A stretch of DNA of 64,000 nt from Carallia brachiata (Eukaryota > Streptophyta > Magnoliopsida > Malpighiales > Rhizophoraceae): contig JADCRB010000020.1 of assembly GCA_021464245.1 (NCBI GenBank), forward strand, positions 1,012,502-1,076,501, in the 5' to 3' direction. How positions within the stretch are numbered: the stretch's first letter is position 1; each line of letters starts with the position of its first letter. The notes beneath the pieces are model-generated. The model ran no database searches and was not told the DNA's origin. It saw only the letters and a program-made list of their open reading frames with translations. This document shows positions 50,741 to 62,723 of this stretch, piece after piece. A program made the position numbers and the translations under genes.

Positions 50741-51843
50741 GAGATAAAGGTAAATTTGATCCACAAAATTTAAATTTATTTTAAATTTCATCAAGAATAT
50801 TTTTTTTGTTAAATTTGGTTCATAATGTTATGTATATTAATCTAATTTGGTCCTTTCGTCTATAACACGTTAACCCTGCTGACGTGATATGACAGAGTTT
50901 AACACGTTATCAATTTTTCTATGTCAGCATGTTACGTCAGTATCTGTTGCTGACGTGGTATAGGAATAAAAGTTAATTTGATCCATAATATTTTAATATG
51001 ACTTAAAATTCACCCATAACATTTTTTTTGTATTAAAATTGTTACATGACGTTATATTTGTTATTCTTATTAGGTCTTTCAGTCTACAACACTATTAACT
51101 CAGTAGATATGACGCGACAAAATATAGCACGTCAATAATTTTCGTCTATGTTAACATATCACGTTAATACACGATTACTTTCTTTGACATTATCTTTTTG
51201 GTGCAACTTTATTTTGGTGCACGTGGTGAGATAGCCTGGTGAATTAAAGACACAATAACGTTGGTCACTTCAACAGTTCAACCAAACCGCATTTTATCTT
51301 TTTTTATTAAAAAAAAAATTTAATTCCCGAGTAAATAACATTTTAGATTCAATTCTTTATTACAGTGTAAGTTTTGCAGGTGATATTCTCTCATTCTTTT
51401 CCCCCATTTCCATCCTTTGACATGACATATTGACATGGACGAAAATTATTGACGTGTCATAGTTCGTCGCGCCACATTTGTTGAGTTAACAATATTGTGG
51501 ACTGAAAGACCAAATTAGAATAACAAATGTAACGTTATAGACTAATTTTAACACAAAAAAACGTTATGAGTGAATTCTAAAACATGTTAAAATATTGTGG
51601 GTTAAATTAACCTTTATACTTATGCCACGTCAGTAACAGATGCGGACGTGGTATGCTGACATGAAAAAATTGATGACGTGTCAAACTCTGTCATGTCACG
51701 TCAGTAGGGTTAACGACATTATGAACAAAAAAACTAAATTAAACTGACAGACGTAACATTATGAACTAAATTTAATAAAAAATAATATTATAAGTAAATT
51801 TAAAATAAACTGAAATATCATGAGTCAAATTGATTTTTATGTC
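50741..51843. mobile_element. Long-TIR Mutator-like element (1,103 bp) with 9-bp TSD
   Basis: Bounded by AATTTCTTA (50732-50740 and 51844-51852). Unit A has AATTTCTTA once at the same place (42713-42721), a clean empty site. Arms of roughly 430 bp are inverted complements: GAGATAAAGGTAAATTTGA against GACATAAAAATCAATTTGA at the ends, and CTGACGTG.TATGACAGAGTTT in both. Each arm itself contains two diverged direct sub-repeats of about 200 bp, with the themes TTAACCCTGCTGACGTG and TTAACTCAGTAGATATGACG. The centre is about 220 bp with no transposase. TSD length and long TIRs fit the Mutator superfamily. Confidence 0.85.
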
Positions 51844-51997
51844 AATTTCTTAAGAATATGAAATCTTCTCGATTACATGTCTATAGATAGTTGCTACTAT
51901 GGTAATCGAGAAACTAAGCAATGCACGCTAAATTCCATTATACCTTTTGCAAGCCTTGTAAGGTCTCAAAAGACCGCATCCAGCTACATGGTCCATC

Positions 51998-52765
51998 GAG
52001 GTGTTAAAGAATAGAACTGGTCAGTGAATCGAAATATTCAGAGATTCAAGATTTAATTGGTTTAATTATGATTGAACCGATAAAATTATTATTTATTATT
52101 AAATATATAAAAATTAAATATTTATATACATTTATATAATATATTAATATTTAAAATGTAATATATATAATACTTACATTTGCAGGCTTAAGATATATGA
52201 TTCACAATCTATTCTAAAATGAAAGTTTATTAATCTTATCTTATAATTCGTAAATTTATATTTTTATAATAAACTTTAACGTATATTTCAAAAAATGATC
52301 ATTGAATATCTATGACCCGTTTAATTTATTTTTAGAAATATACCATTTATATATTTGTAAAGTAGTAAATATTTTTGATAAAATAAAATATATTAATTAC
52401 TTTTAAAATGACAACGTATTAATTATTTTTAAAAAATAAAAATATAGTAATGACTTTTGAGAAAAATTAGGCATGCGATACTTGATAAGGTAAAAGTATT
52501 AATTAATTTTGACGAAAGTATGTTGATATTTATTGACATTTATTTTTTTTTCCTTTATTTTAGTGCTTTTTCCTCTTTGAACCAAACCTTCTTAGTCAAC
52601 AAAATTGGGACTAGTTCTCCGATTTTCGATTCAACCGACCGGTTGACTCGGTTCTTGGCCACTTTTCAACTCGATGGTTTTTTTAGCTAACCGAACCGGA
52701 TCTTGAACTAGTTCCTAGTATTTGTGGTTGACCCGACTAGTCTGGTTTGGTTCTTTCAACATTGG
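51998..52765. mobile_element. hAT-like MITE, copy 4 (~768 bp)
   Basis: Absent from the corresponding site of unit A (42853-42875). Ends AGGTGTTAAAGAATAGAACTGG and, reversed, CAATGTTGAAAGAACCAAACCAG form an imperfect inverted repeat. The right subterminal zone has CCGACCGGTTGACTCGG and AACCGAACCGGA words as in the other copies. The flanking duplication is degraded (GGTCCATC against GCGTCATC). It is the most divergent clear member. Confidence 0.65.
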
Positions 52766-54360
52766 GCGTCATCAATCTATTTCTTCTCTTGTATAGAGAA
52801 TCCTAAAGATGCATGAATTGGTTTCTTTTTCTCTACACCAACTACTTGTTGTGAATTGGGCTTTGTTCTTTCCTCAGTCAAGGAATCATCATCTTCGTCG
52901 GATTGTCGATTCACATCACTTATACACCGAGACAGGGCAGCTTAAAAAACATAGGAGGTAAAAATTGCAAGTAACTTATGAAAGTACCTTACTAGGTCTA
53001 CAATAGAGATGGAGTAACGAAGACATAATTTGCAGATGAGCAAGGACTGAGCATGCTACAGTTAAGTTTCAGACCTGGACTTTGGTGAAATTCTGTTCTG
53101 TAAAAGAAAAATATTTAGATGTGCAAAGTTCAATGCTAGTTTCAATAACGATCTGTGTGTATTTTTTAAGCAAGAATTTAAGCTTCATAATTCAATTTGC
53201 GGAAGCCTTAGTCTTTTCCAAATCAACTATAGTTATATAAAATATCACAGTTCACATGCTCGTAAAAAGAATAAAACTTTACGAAATAACCTAAATTAGG
53301 GGAAAAGAATTTTACCTGAGTTCGCAAAATTTCTTCGAGATAAGGTTTTTTTCTTAACGTCACCACCCTTTTTTTTTTTCTGCTCTACAGTGTCAAAAAT
53401 CGGAGGTGTCTCATCCCAACTCTTCCTACTGCTCTTTGCAAACCCAACAAGTGCCTCTGAAACCTTAGATATGCCAGCTGCAATCGCTGCCATTTTCTTC
53501 TTTTCGAAAGAATCAACAACAACAGGCAACAATTTCACTCCCCTAGATAGCCTTCGTCCCGGAGAAAACGAAGCCCATCGTGAATTTGGGGATGCTTGCT
53601 TTCTCCCATTGGGGGATGGTTGCCTGTACCTCGACGACACAACTATTGCTAGCTCCCTTGCAACCTTTCTGTTGTCCTCCTGTGCAGCCACTAAGCTCAG
53701 CACCACACATTTAGATGGCAGAGGGGGCGCTGATCTCTTCCCTTTTTCGGCAGGGACGGATCCCTCTCCGTGACAGTCGAATTCCTCTTCCCCACAGACA
53801 CAGATCTCTTTGCTCCCGTAGGCGATGAAAAACCTCTATGGCACCTTTTCCCAACCCTCGATTTCATCTGAATTTGGAACATTCCCACCATCTGCGCCGT
53901 TATCCTGCGAAGCAAGAGCTTGTCTTTTTGCTTTCCCATTCTTTTCAGTTTTATCATTTTCACTATCGAATTCATTATTCTCGTTCCGGGTCAAGACCTC
54001 GCTCTTCTTGTTAACTAAGTACACTGCAATAGGATCCACGGAGTACTATGAATCTACGGGTGGTTAAATCACGAATTCCTTTTTGGACGCCAAAATGCAG
54101 GCAATGAGCGGTTTTGGCGTCCCCACGAAGGTGTGGCGGCCTGCAATCGGACGGATCTCTCAAACCCTAGGGATAGGAGAATCAAACTCAAAGTGGTCAA
54201 CGTAAATGAATTGGCCGAGCTGGAGGCAGTTGGATAGGATTAGGTCAGTGTTGCGGTCGGAGAGGGAGACATAAGTTGAGTTGAGGGAGTCGAACAGCTG
54301 TACATAGAAGCCGTAGTTGGGCCAGAGATCGGATCCAGCGAGGCCGGGGACAATGCTGAT

Positions 54361-55684
54361 TGACCGGGTAAAATCTTGCAAGCGTACAGGGCCGATCGTA
54401 GTAATAAAATCCTGGTAAATACTCCAGGTGTCGAACCCAAGGGAACAAAGAATTAATTATAATTTAAGTTATTCAAACTAAAGGTTTTATGTTGAGAAAA
54501 TTAATGAGAAGCAGAATTATTAAACCAAAAATTAAACAATTTAACTAATGGAAAATCAGAGGTAAATTAATTAAAACTAAACAAAATACAGGGTACCAGG
54601 GCTATGGGTTTTCACCTAGAAGGGGATGAATTACATGAATTTTGTGGATTAATGATTTGAATGTCAATTCCTCTTCTTTAGTTAGTGTTCTTTGTCAAGC
54701 AACCCTAACCGTATTCAATCTATTTATGATCTCTCTCGAACTCACACAAGTAGATTAAACCCATTAAGAAAAGAGAATTTATAATGACATCATATAAACT
54801 TATCTCATGTCTGACTCAAAGTTCATATGTTTATCTATTTAGTGCACGATTGTATCTTATCTGTCGATCTCAACACAAATCCTATGACTACTTTCATGAT
54901 GGCCAGGCACAAAAGTATATTTAAAAACAAAATAGATAAATCAAATCGAGTTCTCAACTGATAATTGTAATAAAATCAAAAGAATAAACATCCACAAAAT
55001 CAAATAATCCAACCCTAAACTAGGCTACATCCCTTTCGCCCTAGTTTAGGGTTCTAGCTACTCATGCTAAAAAAAAGATAAACAAATATCCAACATCATT
55101 AAGTTCAAAAGAAAAAAAGGGAAAGAAAAGGAATCGAAAAACTCGTTTCGTGTCTTCGCGTTCCTCCCTTATGCTCTTCTCCTCTTCGCTCTCTACGCTT
55201 TTTCTCTGTCTTGTGTCTACAATAATAGCCTCCAAAAGTCCTCTAACTCTGCTGTAACTTTCGTATTTATAGTCCCCTCAAATAAGCCCTAAAGAGTCCA
55301 AATTCGAGTCGGAAAAGGATTATAAATTTTCTGGACAGTTTGACCCTGTATCTACGGACCAAATTTCGACCCCTTCCACGCAGAATCCGAAGTTTGTCAA
55401 AACAGAAAAGTTGTAGCTTTATCTCTTAGCTTCAATTTGGCAAGAATCATCCAATTCCGATTTGTAGAGGAAGTTATGGCTGAAAAACCGAGCAGTGCGC
55501 AAACTGTGAAATCTGCCCGAATAGTATCAAATCCGCTCCAATTACTTCTATTTGCATCCAATTGACCTACAAAAATAAAAAAAAATAGAAGTAAAATCCA
55601 CCAATAATCATAATATTTGCATAAATAAATATCAAATCAAATACCAAATTACACGTAATATTTATGCAAATATTGAATCTATCA
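54361..55684 (-). repeat. 3' LTR of the retrotransposon (1,324 bp)
   Basis: Aligns along its whole length with 60726-62064. On the plus strand it starts TGACCGGGTAAAATC and ends GAATCTATCA. The first 120 bases show three differences from the other LTR. Target duplication CTGAT precedes it. Confidence 0.95.
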
Positions 55685-55698
55685 AATTCCCCACACTT
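55685..55698 (-). other. Polypurine tract
   Basis: On the minus strand AAGTGTGGGGAATT immediately precedes the TG start of the 3' LTR, the position and composition of a plant Ty3/gypsy PPT, primer for plus-strand synthesis. Confidence 0.75.
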
Positions 55699-57969
55699 GA
55701 ACTGTTGCTTGTCCTCAAGCAATTCAAAAATATCACATGACCTTCACGAAATTCCATTCAAATCGAATTCTCAAACAGTGCCTCATTAACACATTACAAG
55801 ATCAATCTAAAAGTATCACTCAACACTTCACTAATCAAATATAATCAATAGCATCTCATTCCCCACAAAACATTTTACATTGATTAATCATGTGCAAGAA
55901 CCCTTTATTAATCAATGATAACGCTTAGCTATCGTCATGTAGAAAGTAATACACACACTCATCCAAAATCCAAGGACAAAAATATCTTCTCTTAAAAATA
56001 CAAAACCACACAAGGGATCAATAGAAATTAATTATTTTAACTTTTTTTTTATGTAACAGAGGCTTTAATACTCTTCTCTAAATACTGACATGCTTTTTGA
56101 CATGAATACCATCACTTGTGGTGTCGGTACCCGATTACTACTTCACAAACAGATATTTAGAGTGCTTTGCATACTCATAATTCAAGTTACTTTTTGACGT
56201 GAAGACCAACAATTGTAATGCCGACCCCCAGTTACTCAGTAACTCAAAACAGCGGAGTAGATAACTTATTAACAACTTGCAAGCCTCTTTTTTTTTTTTT
56301 TTTTCAATTCAATTCAATTCCTAAATCATATCCCCAAAATTCTTTAGAAGAAGAGAAGATAACGTTTGTTCAAGTACTTTAAATGAGTGTACATAATTAA
56401 AAATTACATGAAAATCTCTAAAAGCTAGCATCTCTTTAAAAGATCACAACTTTAAAATTAAATTAGAAATAAAAAAATTTTCAAGTGTAGAACAAGTTCA
56501 CTACTAACCATCTTTAACTAGCTAATGTCAAATAATACTCAAAGACTAACCTTACATGCATTAGTACTATCATCGACGTCCAAAAATTCAACTCAAATAG
56601 AATTCAAGTGAAGTTCATGTAAAATCATGCAAGCACGCAAAAATTAGCATTAAAGAACAAAAAATTTTGGCAAAAAATTCAAATAACACATCTCCCCCAC
56701 ACTTAGCCAACATTGTCCTCAATGTTGCAATAAAAACATAATTGAAAAGAAAAGAAAATAAAGAGGACGAAACTACCCGGACATAGTGGAGGAGAAAAGC
56801 AACCCTCACGTGCGCCGCCATCATCGAACAAACAACCTTAGAATCAACAACAGGAGACAAGAAAAGTAAAGACAACGAGAAGAGAACAGAGAGCAAAAAT
56901 ATGTGATAGCCAAAATCCTAGAAAGCAGAGAATCTAATCCTAAAGAATCTAAGTCATTGAAAGGAAAAGCAAAAACAAAAACGACACAAGCAATAAAAAG
57001 AACTAGATGCAAGGAATCAGATAAAATCAAGGAGGAGGTGGGCGAGCAGCGAGAGCATCCATAAGTTGAAGACATTAGTGCTCTTGAGTCTCCAAATGCT
57101 GGTGCAATAATTGATAACCAAGGTAGAACCCTCTCTAATAAGAAGAAAAACCAAAAGGTTAGGGAAAATAAAATTAGAGGGCTTTAAGAGAAAGATGGGT
57201 AGAGGAAAGAAGAATGAGAGAAACTTGAAGGATAATGGATGCTTGGGTTTTGGATATGGGAGAATAGAAGAAGAGATTGTGAAAGAAGAAAGATTTGAGT
57301 AAAGAGAATATGAATTGATTGGATTGACTATAGAAGGGAAGAGGAGAAGAAGAAGAAGAAGAAGAAGAAACGTGGGAAGGTAACATTGGGTTAAAAAAAA
57401 AAACGTGTAAATTTTTTTTTTTTTTTTTTACAGAATTGGACCGGACCTTGTCCGGACCTGGACCAAGTCCGGTCCAGTGGTCAGAATGGGACCGGACCTT
57501 GTCCGGTCCATGACCGGACCTGGACGTAAATTTTTTTTTTTTTTTTTCGGTTCCCCCTTGGTATACATATGTTATATATAAAATATTTCAATCAACACAC
57601 AAATACTCAAAAGAATTCTTTTTCTACTCATTCCCACCCCCACAATTAAGATAAACAATAACAATGTATCGAATAATAAGGTCAAAGGTGAGGGTAAGAA
57701 TTACTCCCTGAACCAAGCAGCTTGTAATTTGTTGCTTTGTAATGAACATGCTTTTCCTTCCCAAGTTCCTACACACAAAGAAAAAAAAAAAAACTAAATT
57801 AAACTTAAGCTTATCAATCTAATTAAAATATAAAATAAACATTGGGTTGCCTCCCAACAAGCGCTATGTTTAACGTCTATAGCTAGACGTTTTGCCCTTG
57901 AACTAAGGAGGATGATCGCAAAGAGGATGAGGCCTTAAGTTGCCTCCATGAACCTTAATCACCCCAACT
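55699..57969 (-). other. Non-coding 3' internal region of the retrotransposon
   Basis: No protein domain recognised. Contains the GGTTGCCTCCCAACAAGCGC motif (near 57845) commonly seen after pol in Athila/Tat-type elements, a (GAA)n tract near 57342-57368, and a GC-rich repeat at about 57430-57530 (several CCGGACCTTGTCCGG-like words). Long 3' non-coding regions are typical of this lineage. Confidence 0.6.
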
Positions 57970-60505
57970 TCATGCTCCAAACATCGATCGCCCTTGAGGA
58001 TACACTTTGTGCACTGTGAATGGTCCCAACAACTTTTTTTTCTTTCGTTTCCATGGGATTGTTCCACTGTAGGCATCATAGAGAAGCACTTTCTCTCCCT
58101 CCTTGAAGTCTTTTCCCATATAATTATGCTCTAAAGGCAGAGAAGGTTGCTTAAGCTCAAAAGGAGTTGGCTCTGCAATTGACTGTGTTTGGCTCGATTT
58201 TGCCTCTAGGATAGGTTGCTCAAATATTATCTCAAATGCGCTTCTCAAGTCCATATCCATGTTCTTTGGGTCCTCTTTTGATGACTTCAATGTTTCCACC
58301 ACGAAGCATGTATCTTCTCGTGATGGACTCTTCAACGCTTTGAATACATGGAATACCTGTCTTCTTTTCCTACTCGGAATGTCAGCTTTCCTTGCTCTAC
58401 ATCGATAAGTGCCTTACCAGTGGCTAGGAACGGCCTCCCTAAGATTATTGGGATGTCTACATTTTCATCCATATCCAGTACCAGAAAATCAGCCGGGAAA
58501 TAGAATTTTCCCACTTTAACTAGCACATCCTCAATCTTTCCACATGGTACTTAATGGATCGGTCAGCAGCTGCAAGGAACTGAGGTTGGCTTCATTCTCC
58601 TATCTTCAGCCTCCTGAAAAGAGATAAAGGCATCAAATTAATGCTTGCACCTAAGTCACACAAACAACGTTCAATATAAACTACCAATGGTGCAAGGGAT
58701 AGTAAACTCCCTGGATCTTTTAACTTTGGAGGTAGTTTATTCTGAAGAATAGCACTACACTCTTCAGTTAAGGCAACTGTAGCATGTTCCTCGAGTCTCT
58801 TCTTGTTTGATATAATCTCCTTCAGGTACTTTGCATAATTTGGCATCTGTGCATAGCCTCTGCAAAAGGAATGTTGATGTGGATCTTCTTAAACATGTCC
58901 AAGAACTTAAGAAAGTTCTTGTCCTCATTCCTCTTTTTCAGCCTGTTGGGAAATGGAATCGGCGGAACATACGGCTTGACTTGAGGGGGAGGAGTGGGTG
59001 GCACTGGCTCCTCAATATTGTCCTGCCCTCCTTGTTCATCATCCTTAGCTTTCTCTTGCACAGGTTCCTCCTCGTTGCCACCATCTTCTGCGGGCTTGTA
59101 ATTTTTCTGAGCATCGTCAGGATTTCCTACCACCTTCCCACTTCTCAATGCAATGGCTAAAACACTTCCTTTGGATTCACCTCAGTATTACTGGGGAGTT
59201 GACCTTGATTCCTAGTCGAAATTGCTTTGGCAAGTTGACCCACTTGTACTTCCAAAGTATGAATCGAGGCTTGGTGAGTGGATGCAACTTGATCAATTTT
59301 TAGATTCAATTTCCTCAGCTCAGCATCTTGTTGTGTCATTCTTTCATCCATCTTTGACATGTATTGCATGAACATGTCTTCTATCTGTGGCTTTTTCTCC
59401 TGAGGTTGAGATGATTGACCTTGAAATTGGGGTCTCGGCTGCTGAAACCCTGGTGGTACTACTTGCCTTGTATTTCCCTGCTCCTTCCAGCCAAAATTTG
59501 GATGGTTACGCCATCCCGAGTTATAGGTGTTGGAGTATGGGTCATTCCTCTGCTGTTCTCTCAGCATAATTAATCTCTTCCGCCGACTTTCCTGAGTCTC
59601 TACCCATGCAAGTGGCTTCGGTGTGTCCAAAATGTCCACAATAAGAGCATTGTTCTCTCTGCATCAAGTCCCTGCTCAATAATAACTTCACTTGGCGAGA
59701 TAAGTCGTCTATCTTGGATGTCACATCAACGTGTGAAGATATGTCATAAACTCCAACTCTACGCCCTCTGATAGCTTTCTGTTGGGAGTTATCTGCCAGC
59801 AGCTCATAAATATCATACAACTCATCTGCTGACTTATTACCCACATAGCCTCCAGCTGCCGAATCCACTAACATCTGAGAATTAGTGATGAGACCATCAT
59901 AAAAGAACTGCATCTGGAGTGGCTTAGAAAATTGATGATGTGGGCACTGCACTAGAAGCATTTTGAATCGCTCCCATGCCTCGTGAAAGGGCTCAGCATC
60001 CATTTGTGAGAAGGACAGATTTTATTCCGAGCTCTGCAGTTTGTGGGGAGTAAAACTTGAGCATAAACTTATCATAAATCTGCTCCCAAGTATTAAGTGA
60101 TTCCTCTGGTAGGTTGATCAGCCACGTCCTTGCCTTATCCTTGAGGGTATAAGGAAAACACCTCATCCTTAATTCATCTGCTGAGCACCTCCCTGGAGGA
60201 AAGGTCTCGATAGTACTGTAAAAATCCCTAAGGAAAGTAAGAGGGTCTTCACTCGGTAGACCATGAAACGATGGTAGCATGTTATAGAACATGGTCTTAA
60301 GCTCGTAGTTACGAGCTGCTGTACTCAGCCTGATGCAAGATGGTGAAGGACCAATCACAGGCCTTTGAATGTCCTTCATGCTAATTCTAGCCTGCTCCCT
60401 CACCTCCTGCCCATTGTTGAGTGCTTGATCTTCTATCACCTGACCATCCCTGTCACCCACTCTTTCGGCCATCTCAGCTCGCTTTAATGCCTGTTTTGCC
60501 GACAA
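57970..60505 (-). pseudogene. Decayed gag-protease with fused integrase tail
   Basis: Seven minus-strand frames in sequence, separated by frameshifts and stops. Gag begins near 60505 (MSAKQALKRAEMAERVG) with a retrotransposon gag domain (LPSFHGLPSEDPLTFLRDFY, LKDKARTWLINLP, 60300-60050) continuing into FHEAWERFKMLL. The zinc knuckle CSYCGHFGHTEATC lies at 59608-59649. A glutamine/proline-rich stretch follows, then the protease region CDLGASINLMPLSLF (about 58660) and [18 protein letters not shown] (about 58440). Near 58120 the frame passes from a pre-RT linker straight into an integrase C-terminal tail (FKEGEKVLLYDA, LGPFTVHKVYPQG), skipping RT, RNase H and the integrase core. I do not reconstruct any reading frame; it is a dead copy. 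Confidence 0.88.
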
Positions 60506-60701
60506 AGCTTTTCAATCTCGGGGTTCAACGGAAGGAGATTATCGCTTTTAGATGCTCGCAATTGTATAAATTACCTACAATCACGAGAATATATCAGCAA
60601 GTAACTAAGAAAAACAAACTAAAACTAAATAAATAAATTTAAACTAAATAAATAAAAAAATAAAAACAAACAAAATAACAAAAATCAAATTAACACTCTA
60701 T

Positions 60702-60719
60702 TCCCCGGCAACGGCGCCA
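60702..60719 (-). other. Primer binding site complementary to tRNA-Asp
   Basis: Minus strand TGGCGCCGTTGCCGGGGA lies six bases from the 5' LTR and is complementary to the 3' end of plant tRNA-Asp. This PBS is characteristic of the Athila/Tat side of Ty3/gypsy rather than the tRNA-iMet type. Confidence 0.9.
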
Positions 60720-60725
60720 AAAACT

Positions 60726-62064
60726 TGACCGGGTAAAATCCTGCAAGCGTACAGGGCCGATCGTAGTAATAAAATCCTGGTGAATACTCCAGGTGTCGAA
60801 CCCAAGGGAACAAAGAATTAATTATGATTTAAGTTATTCAAACTAAAGGTTTTATGTTGAGAAAATTAATGAGAAGCAGAATTATTAAATCAAAAATTAA
60901 ACAATTTAACTAATGGAAAATCAGAGGCAAATTAATTAAAACTAAACAAGATAGAGGGTACCAGGGCTATGGGTTTTCACCTAGAAGGGCTGAATTACAT
61001 GAATTTTGTGGATTAATGATTTGAATGTCAATTCCTCTTCTTTAGTTAGTGTTCTTTGTCAAGCAACCCTAACCGTATTCAATCTATTTATGATCTTCTC
61101 TCGAACTCACACAAAGTAGATTAAACCCATTAAGAACAGAGAATTTATAATGACATCATATAAACTTATCTCATGTCTGACTCAAAGTTCATATGTTTAT
61201 CTATTTAGTGCACGATTGTGTCTCATCTATCGATCTCAACACAAATCCTATGGCTACTTTCATGATGGCCAGGCACAAAAGTATATTTAAGAACAAAATA
61301 GATAAATCAAATCGAGTTCTCAACTGATAATTTAAAATCAAAAGAACATCTAAAATCCACAAAATCAAATAATCCAACCCTAAACTAGGCTACATCCCTT
61401 TCGCCCTAGTTTAGGGTTCTAGCTACTCATGCTAAAAACCAAAGATAAACAAATATCCAACATCATTAAGTTCAAAAGAAAAAGAAGGGAAAGAAAAGGA
61501 ATCGAAAAACTCGTTCTGATGTCTTCGCGTTCCTCCCTTATGCTCTTCTCCTCTTCGCTCTCTACGCTTTTTCTCTATCTTGTGTCTACAATAATAGCCT
61601 CCAAAAGTCCTCTAACTCTGCTGTAACTTTCGTATTTATAGTCCCCTCAAATAAGCCCTAAAGAGTCCAAATTCGAGTCAGAAAAGGATTTATAAATTTT
61701 CTGGACAGTTTTGACCCTGTATCTACGGACTCAAATTTCGACCCCTTCCACGCAGAATCTGAAGTTTGTCAAAACAGAAAAGTTGTAGCTTTATCTCTTA
61801 GCTTCAATTTGGCCCAAGAATCATCCAATTCTGAATTGTGTAGAGGAAGTTATGGTTGAAAAACCGAGCAGTGCGCAAAACTGTGAAATCTGCCCGAATA
61901 GTATCAAATCCGCTCTAATTACTTCTATTTGCATCCAATTGACCTACAAAATAGAAAATAACAAATAGAAGTAAAATCCACCAATAATCATAATATTTGC
62001 ATAAATAAATATCAAATCAAATACTAAATTACACGTAATATTTATGCAAATATTGAATCTATCA
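60726..62064 (-). repeat. 5' LTR of the retrotransposon (1,339 bp)
   Basis: Partner of 54361-55684; the minus strand begins TGATAGATTC and ends CCCGGTCA. Slightly longer than the 3' LTR because of small indels. Target duplication CTGAT follows at 62065-62069. Confidence 0.95.
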
Positions 62065-62303
62065 CTGATGACCTAGAGGAGAGCAGAGCGGTGGTCTCCA
62101 GTGACGCGGGCGGTTGAATTCATGGATTGCAGCAATTTCAGGAGGATTCCTAGAGTGAGAAAGGCCATTGTGTGTTGCGTGTGGTCTCGTGCAAGAGGGC
62201 GTGCCGAGGGAAGGTTTTTTGGAGGACTAAAAGAAAGAAAGAAACGGGAATATGATTGTTCCCGGCCATTATTAATTCAAATTGGAATGTCCGCTGATTA
62301 TTT

Positions 62304-62522
62304 GAAGGAAAAACATTAAAGTACATAAAGTGGTGGACAGAAAAGTGTTCATAATATAACTGTAACTTATATTTGTGTAATCGTGTTAATTTTTTATGCA
62401 ACAAAAAATTATATAATTTTTTGTACCACATTTTATTACTTTTATTGTATAAATATTTATAACTGTTGCATTATTGACAAATCTTCTGTCTTTTATCCTC
62501 TATCCTCTTAATGGATCTCTTA
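62304..62522. mobile_element. ~220-bp insertion specific to unit B
   Basis: Unit A reads CTGATTATTTTAATTTATT without interruption (45949-45967). In B, about 220 bases lie between two TTATTT words. The interior has a palindrome-like TTTTTATGCAACAAAAAATTATATAATTTTTTG. Terminal inverted repeats were not recognised; probable small MITE. Confidence 0.5.
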
Positions 62523-62540
62523 TTTTAATTTATTTGAATC

Positions 62541-62723
62541 TTGGTGGGCCCAGTAAGCTTATGTCACAACGCAAATGAGCCAACTCACACCTCACAGTTT
62601 ATTAAACTTACGCTTCCAAAGATAGGAGAGGATCCTGAGTTAGTGATGCATAAGCATAAATTGTGGGGAAGAGATGAAAAAGAAGTGGGTAAAGAAACTT
62701 ATAAGGTAATTAGGGCTAAATAG
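62541..62723 (+). other. Short conserved open frame in GH18 upstream region
   Basis: The frame ending LPKIGEDPELVMHKHKLWGR has a counterpart in unit A (about 46040-46160) where it is broken by stops. It might be a relic of a gene fragment carried by the duplicated unit. I do not recognise it and it is probably not expressed as such. Confidence 0.25.

Larger units (their letters stand above)
54361..62064 (-). mobile_element. Athila-type Ty3/gypsy LTR retrotransposon, internally deleted (7,704 bp)
   Basis: Complete ends: 5-bp target duplication CTGAT (54356-54360 and 62065-62069), LTRs beginning TG and ending CA, PBS matching the 3' end of tRNA-Asp, purine-rich PPT, gag with zinc knuckle and a protease region. 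Coding strand is minus. The region between protease and the integrase C-terminal tail is missing, so reverse transcriptase, RNase H and the integrase catalytic core are absent and the element cannot move alone. It sits in the first exon of DUF936 copy B. Sampled LTR sequence differs at roughly 2-3% of positions, implying a fairly recent insertion. Confidence 0.95.
52770..62168 (-). pseudogene. DUF936 family gene, copy B, split by a retrotransposon
   Basis: The start of the gene lies at 62168-62065 on the minus strand ([18 protein letters not shown]...) with a stop where copy A has a glutamine codon in LIQVI. The rest continues at 54360-52770 beyond the 7.7-kb retrotransposon: [38 protein letters not shown], then an in-frame TGA before EIRPIAGRH, a TAA after KKEFVI and a TAG before YSVDPIAV, followed by NDKTEKNGKAKRQALA and the serine/lysine-rich middle. 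C-terminal exons are missing. It keeps two glutamine codons that are stops in copy A, so the two copies decayed independently at least in part. Confidence 0.87.

Noticed and set aside
54361..62064. Considering the LTR element as autonomous and active
   Set aside because: Reverse transcriptase, RNase H and integrase core are missing, and gag/protease is broken in several places.
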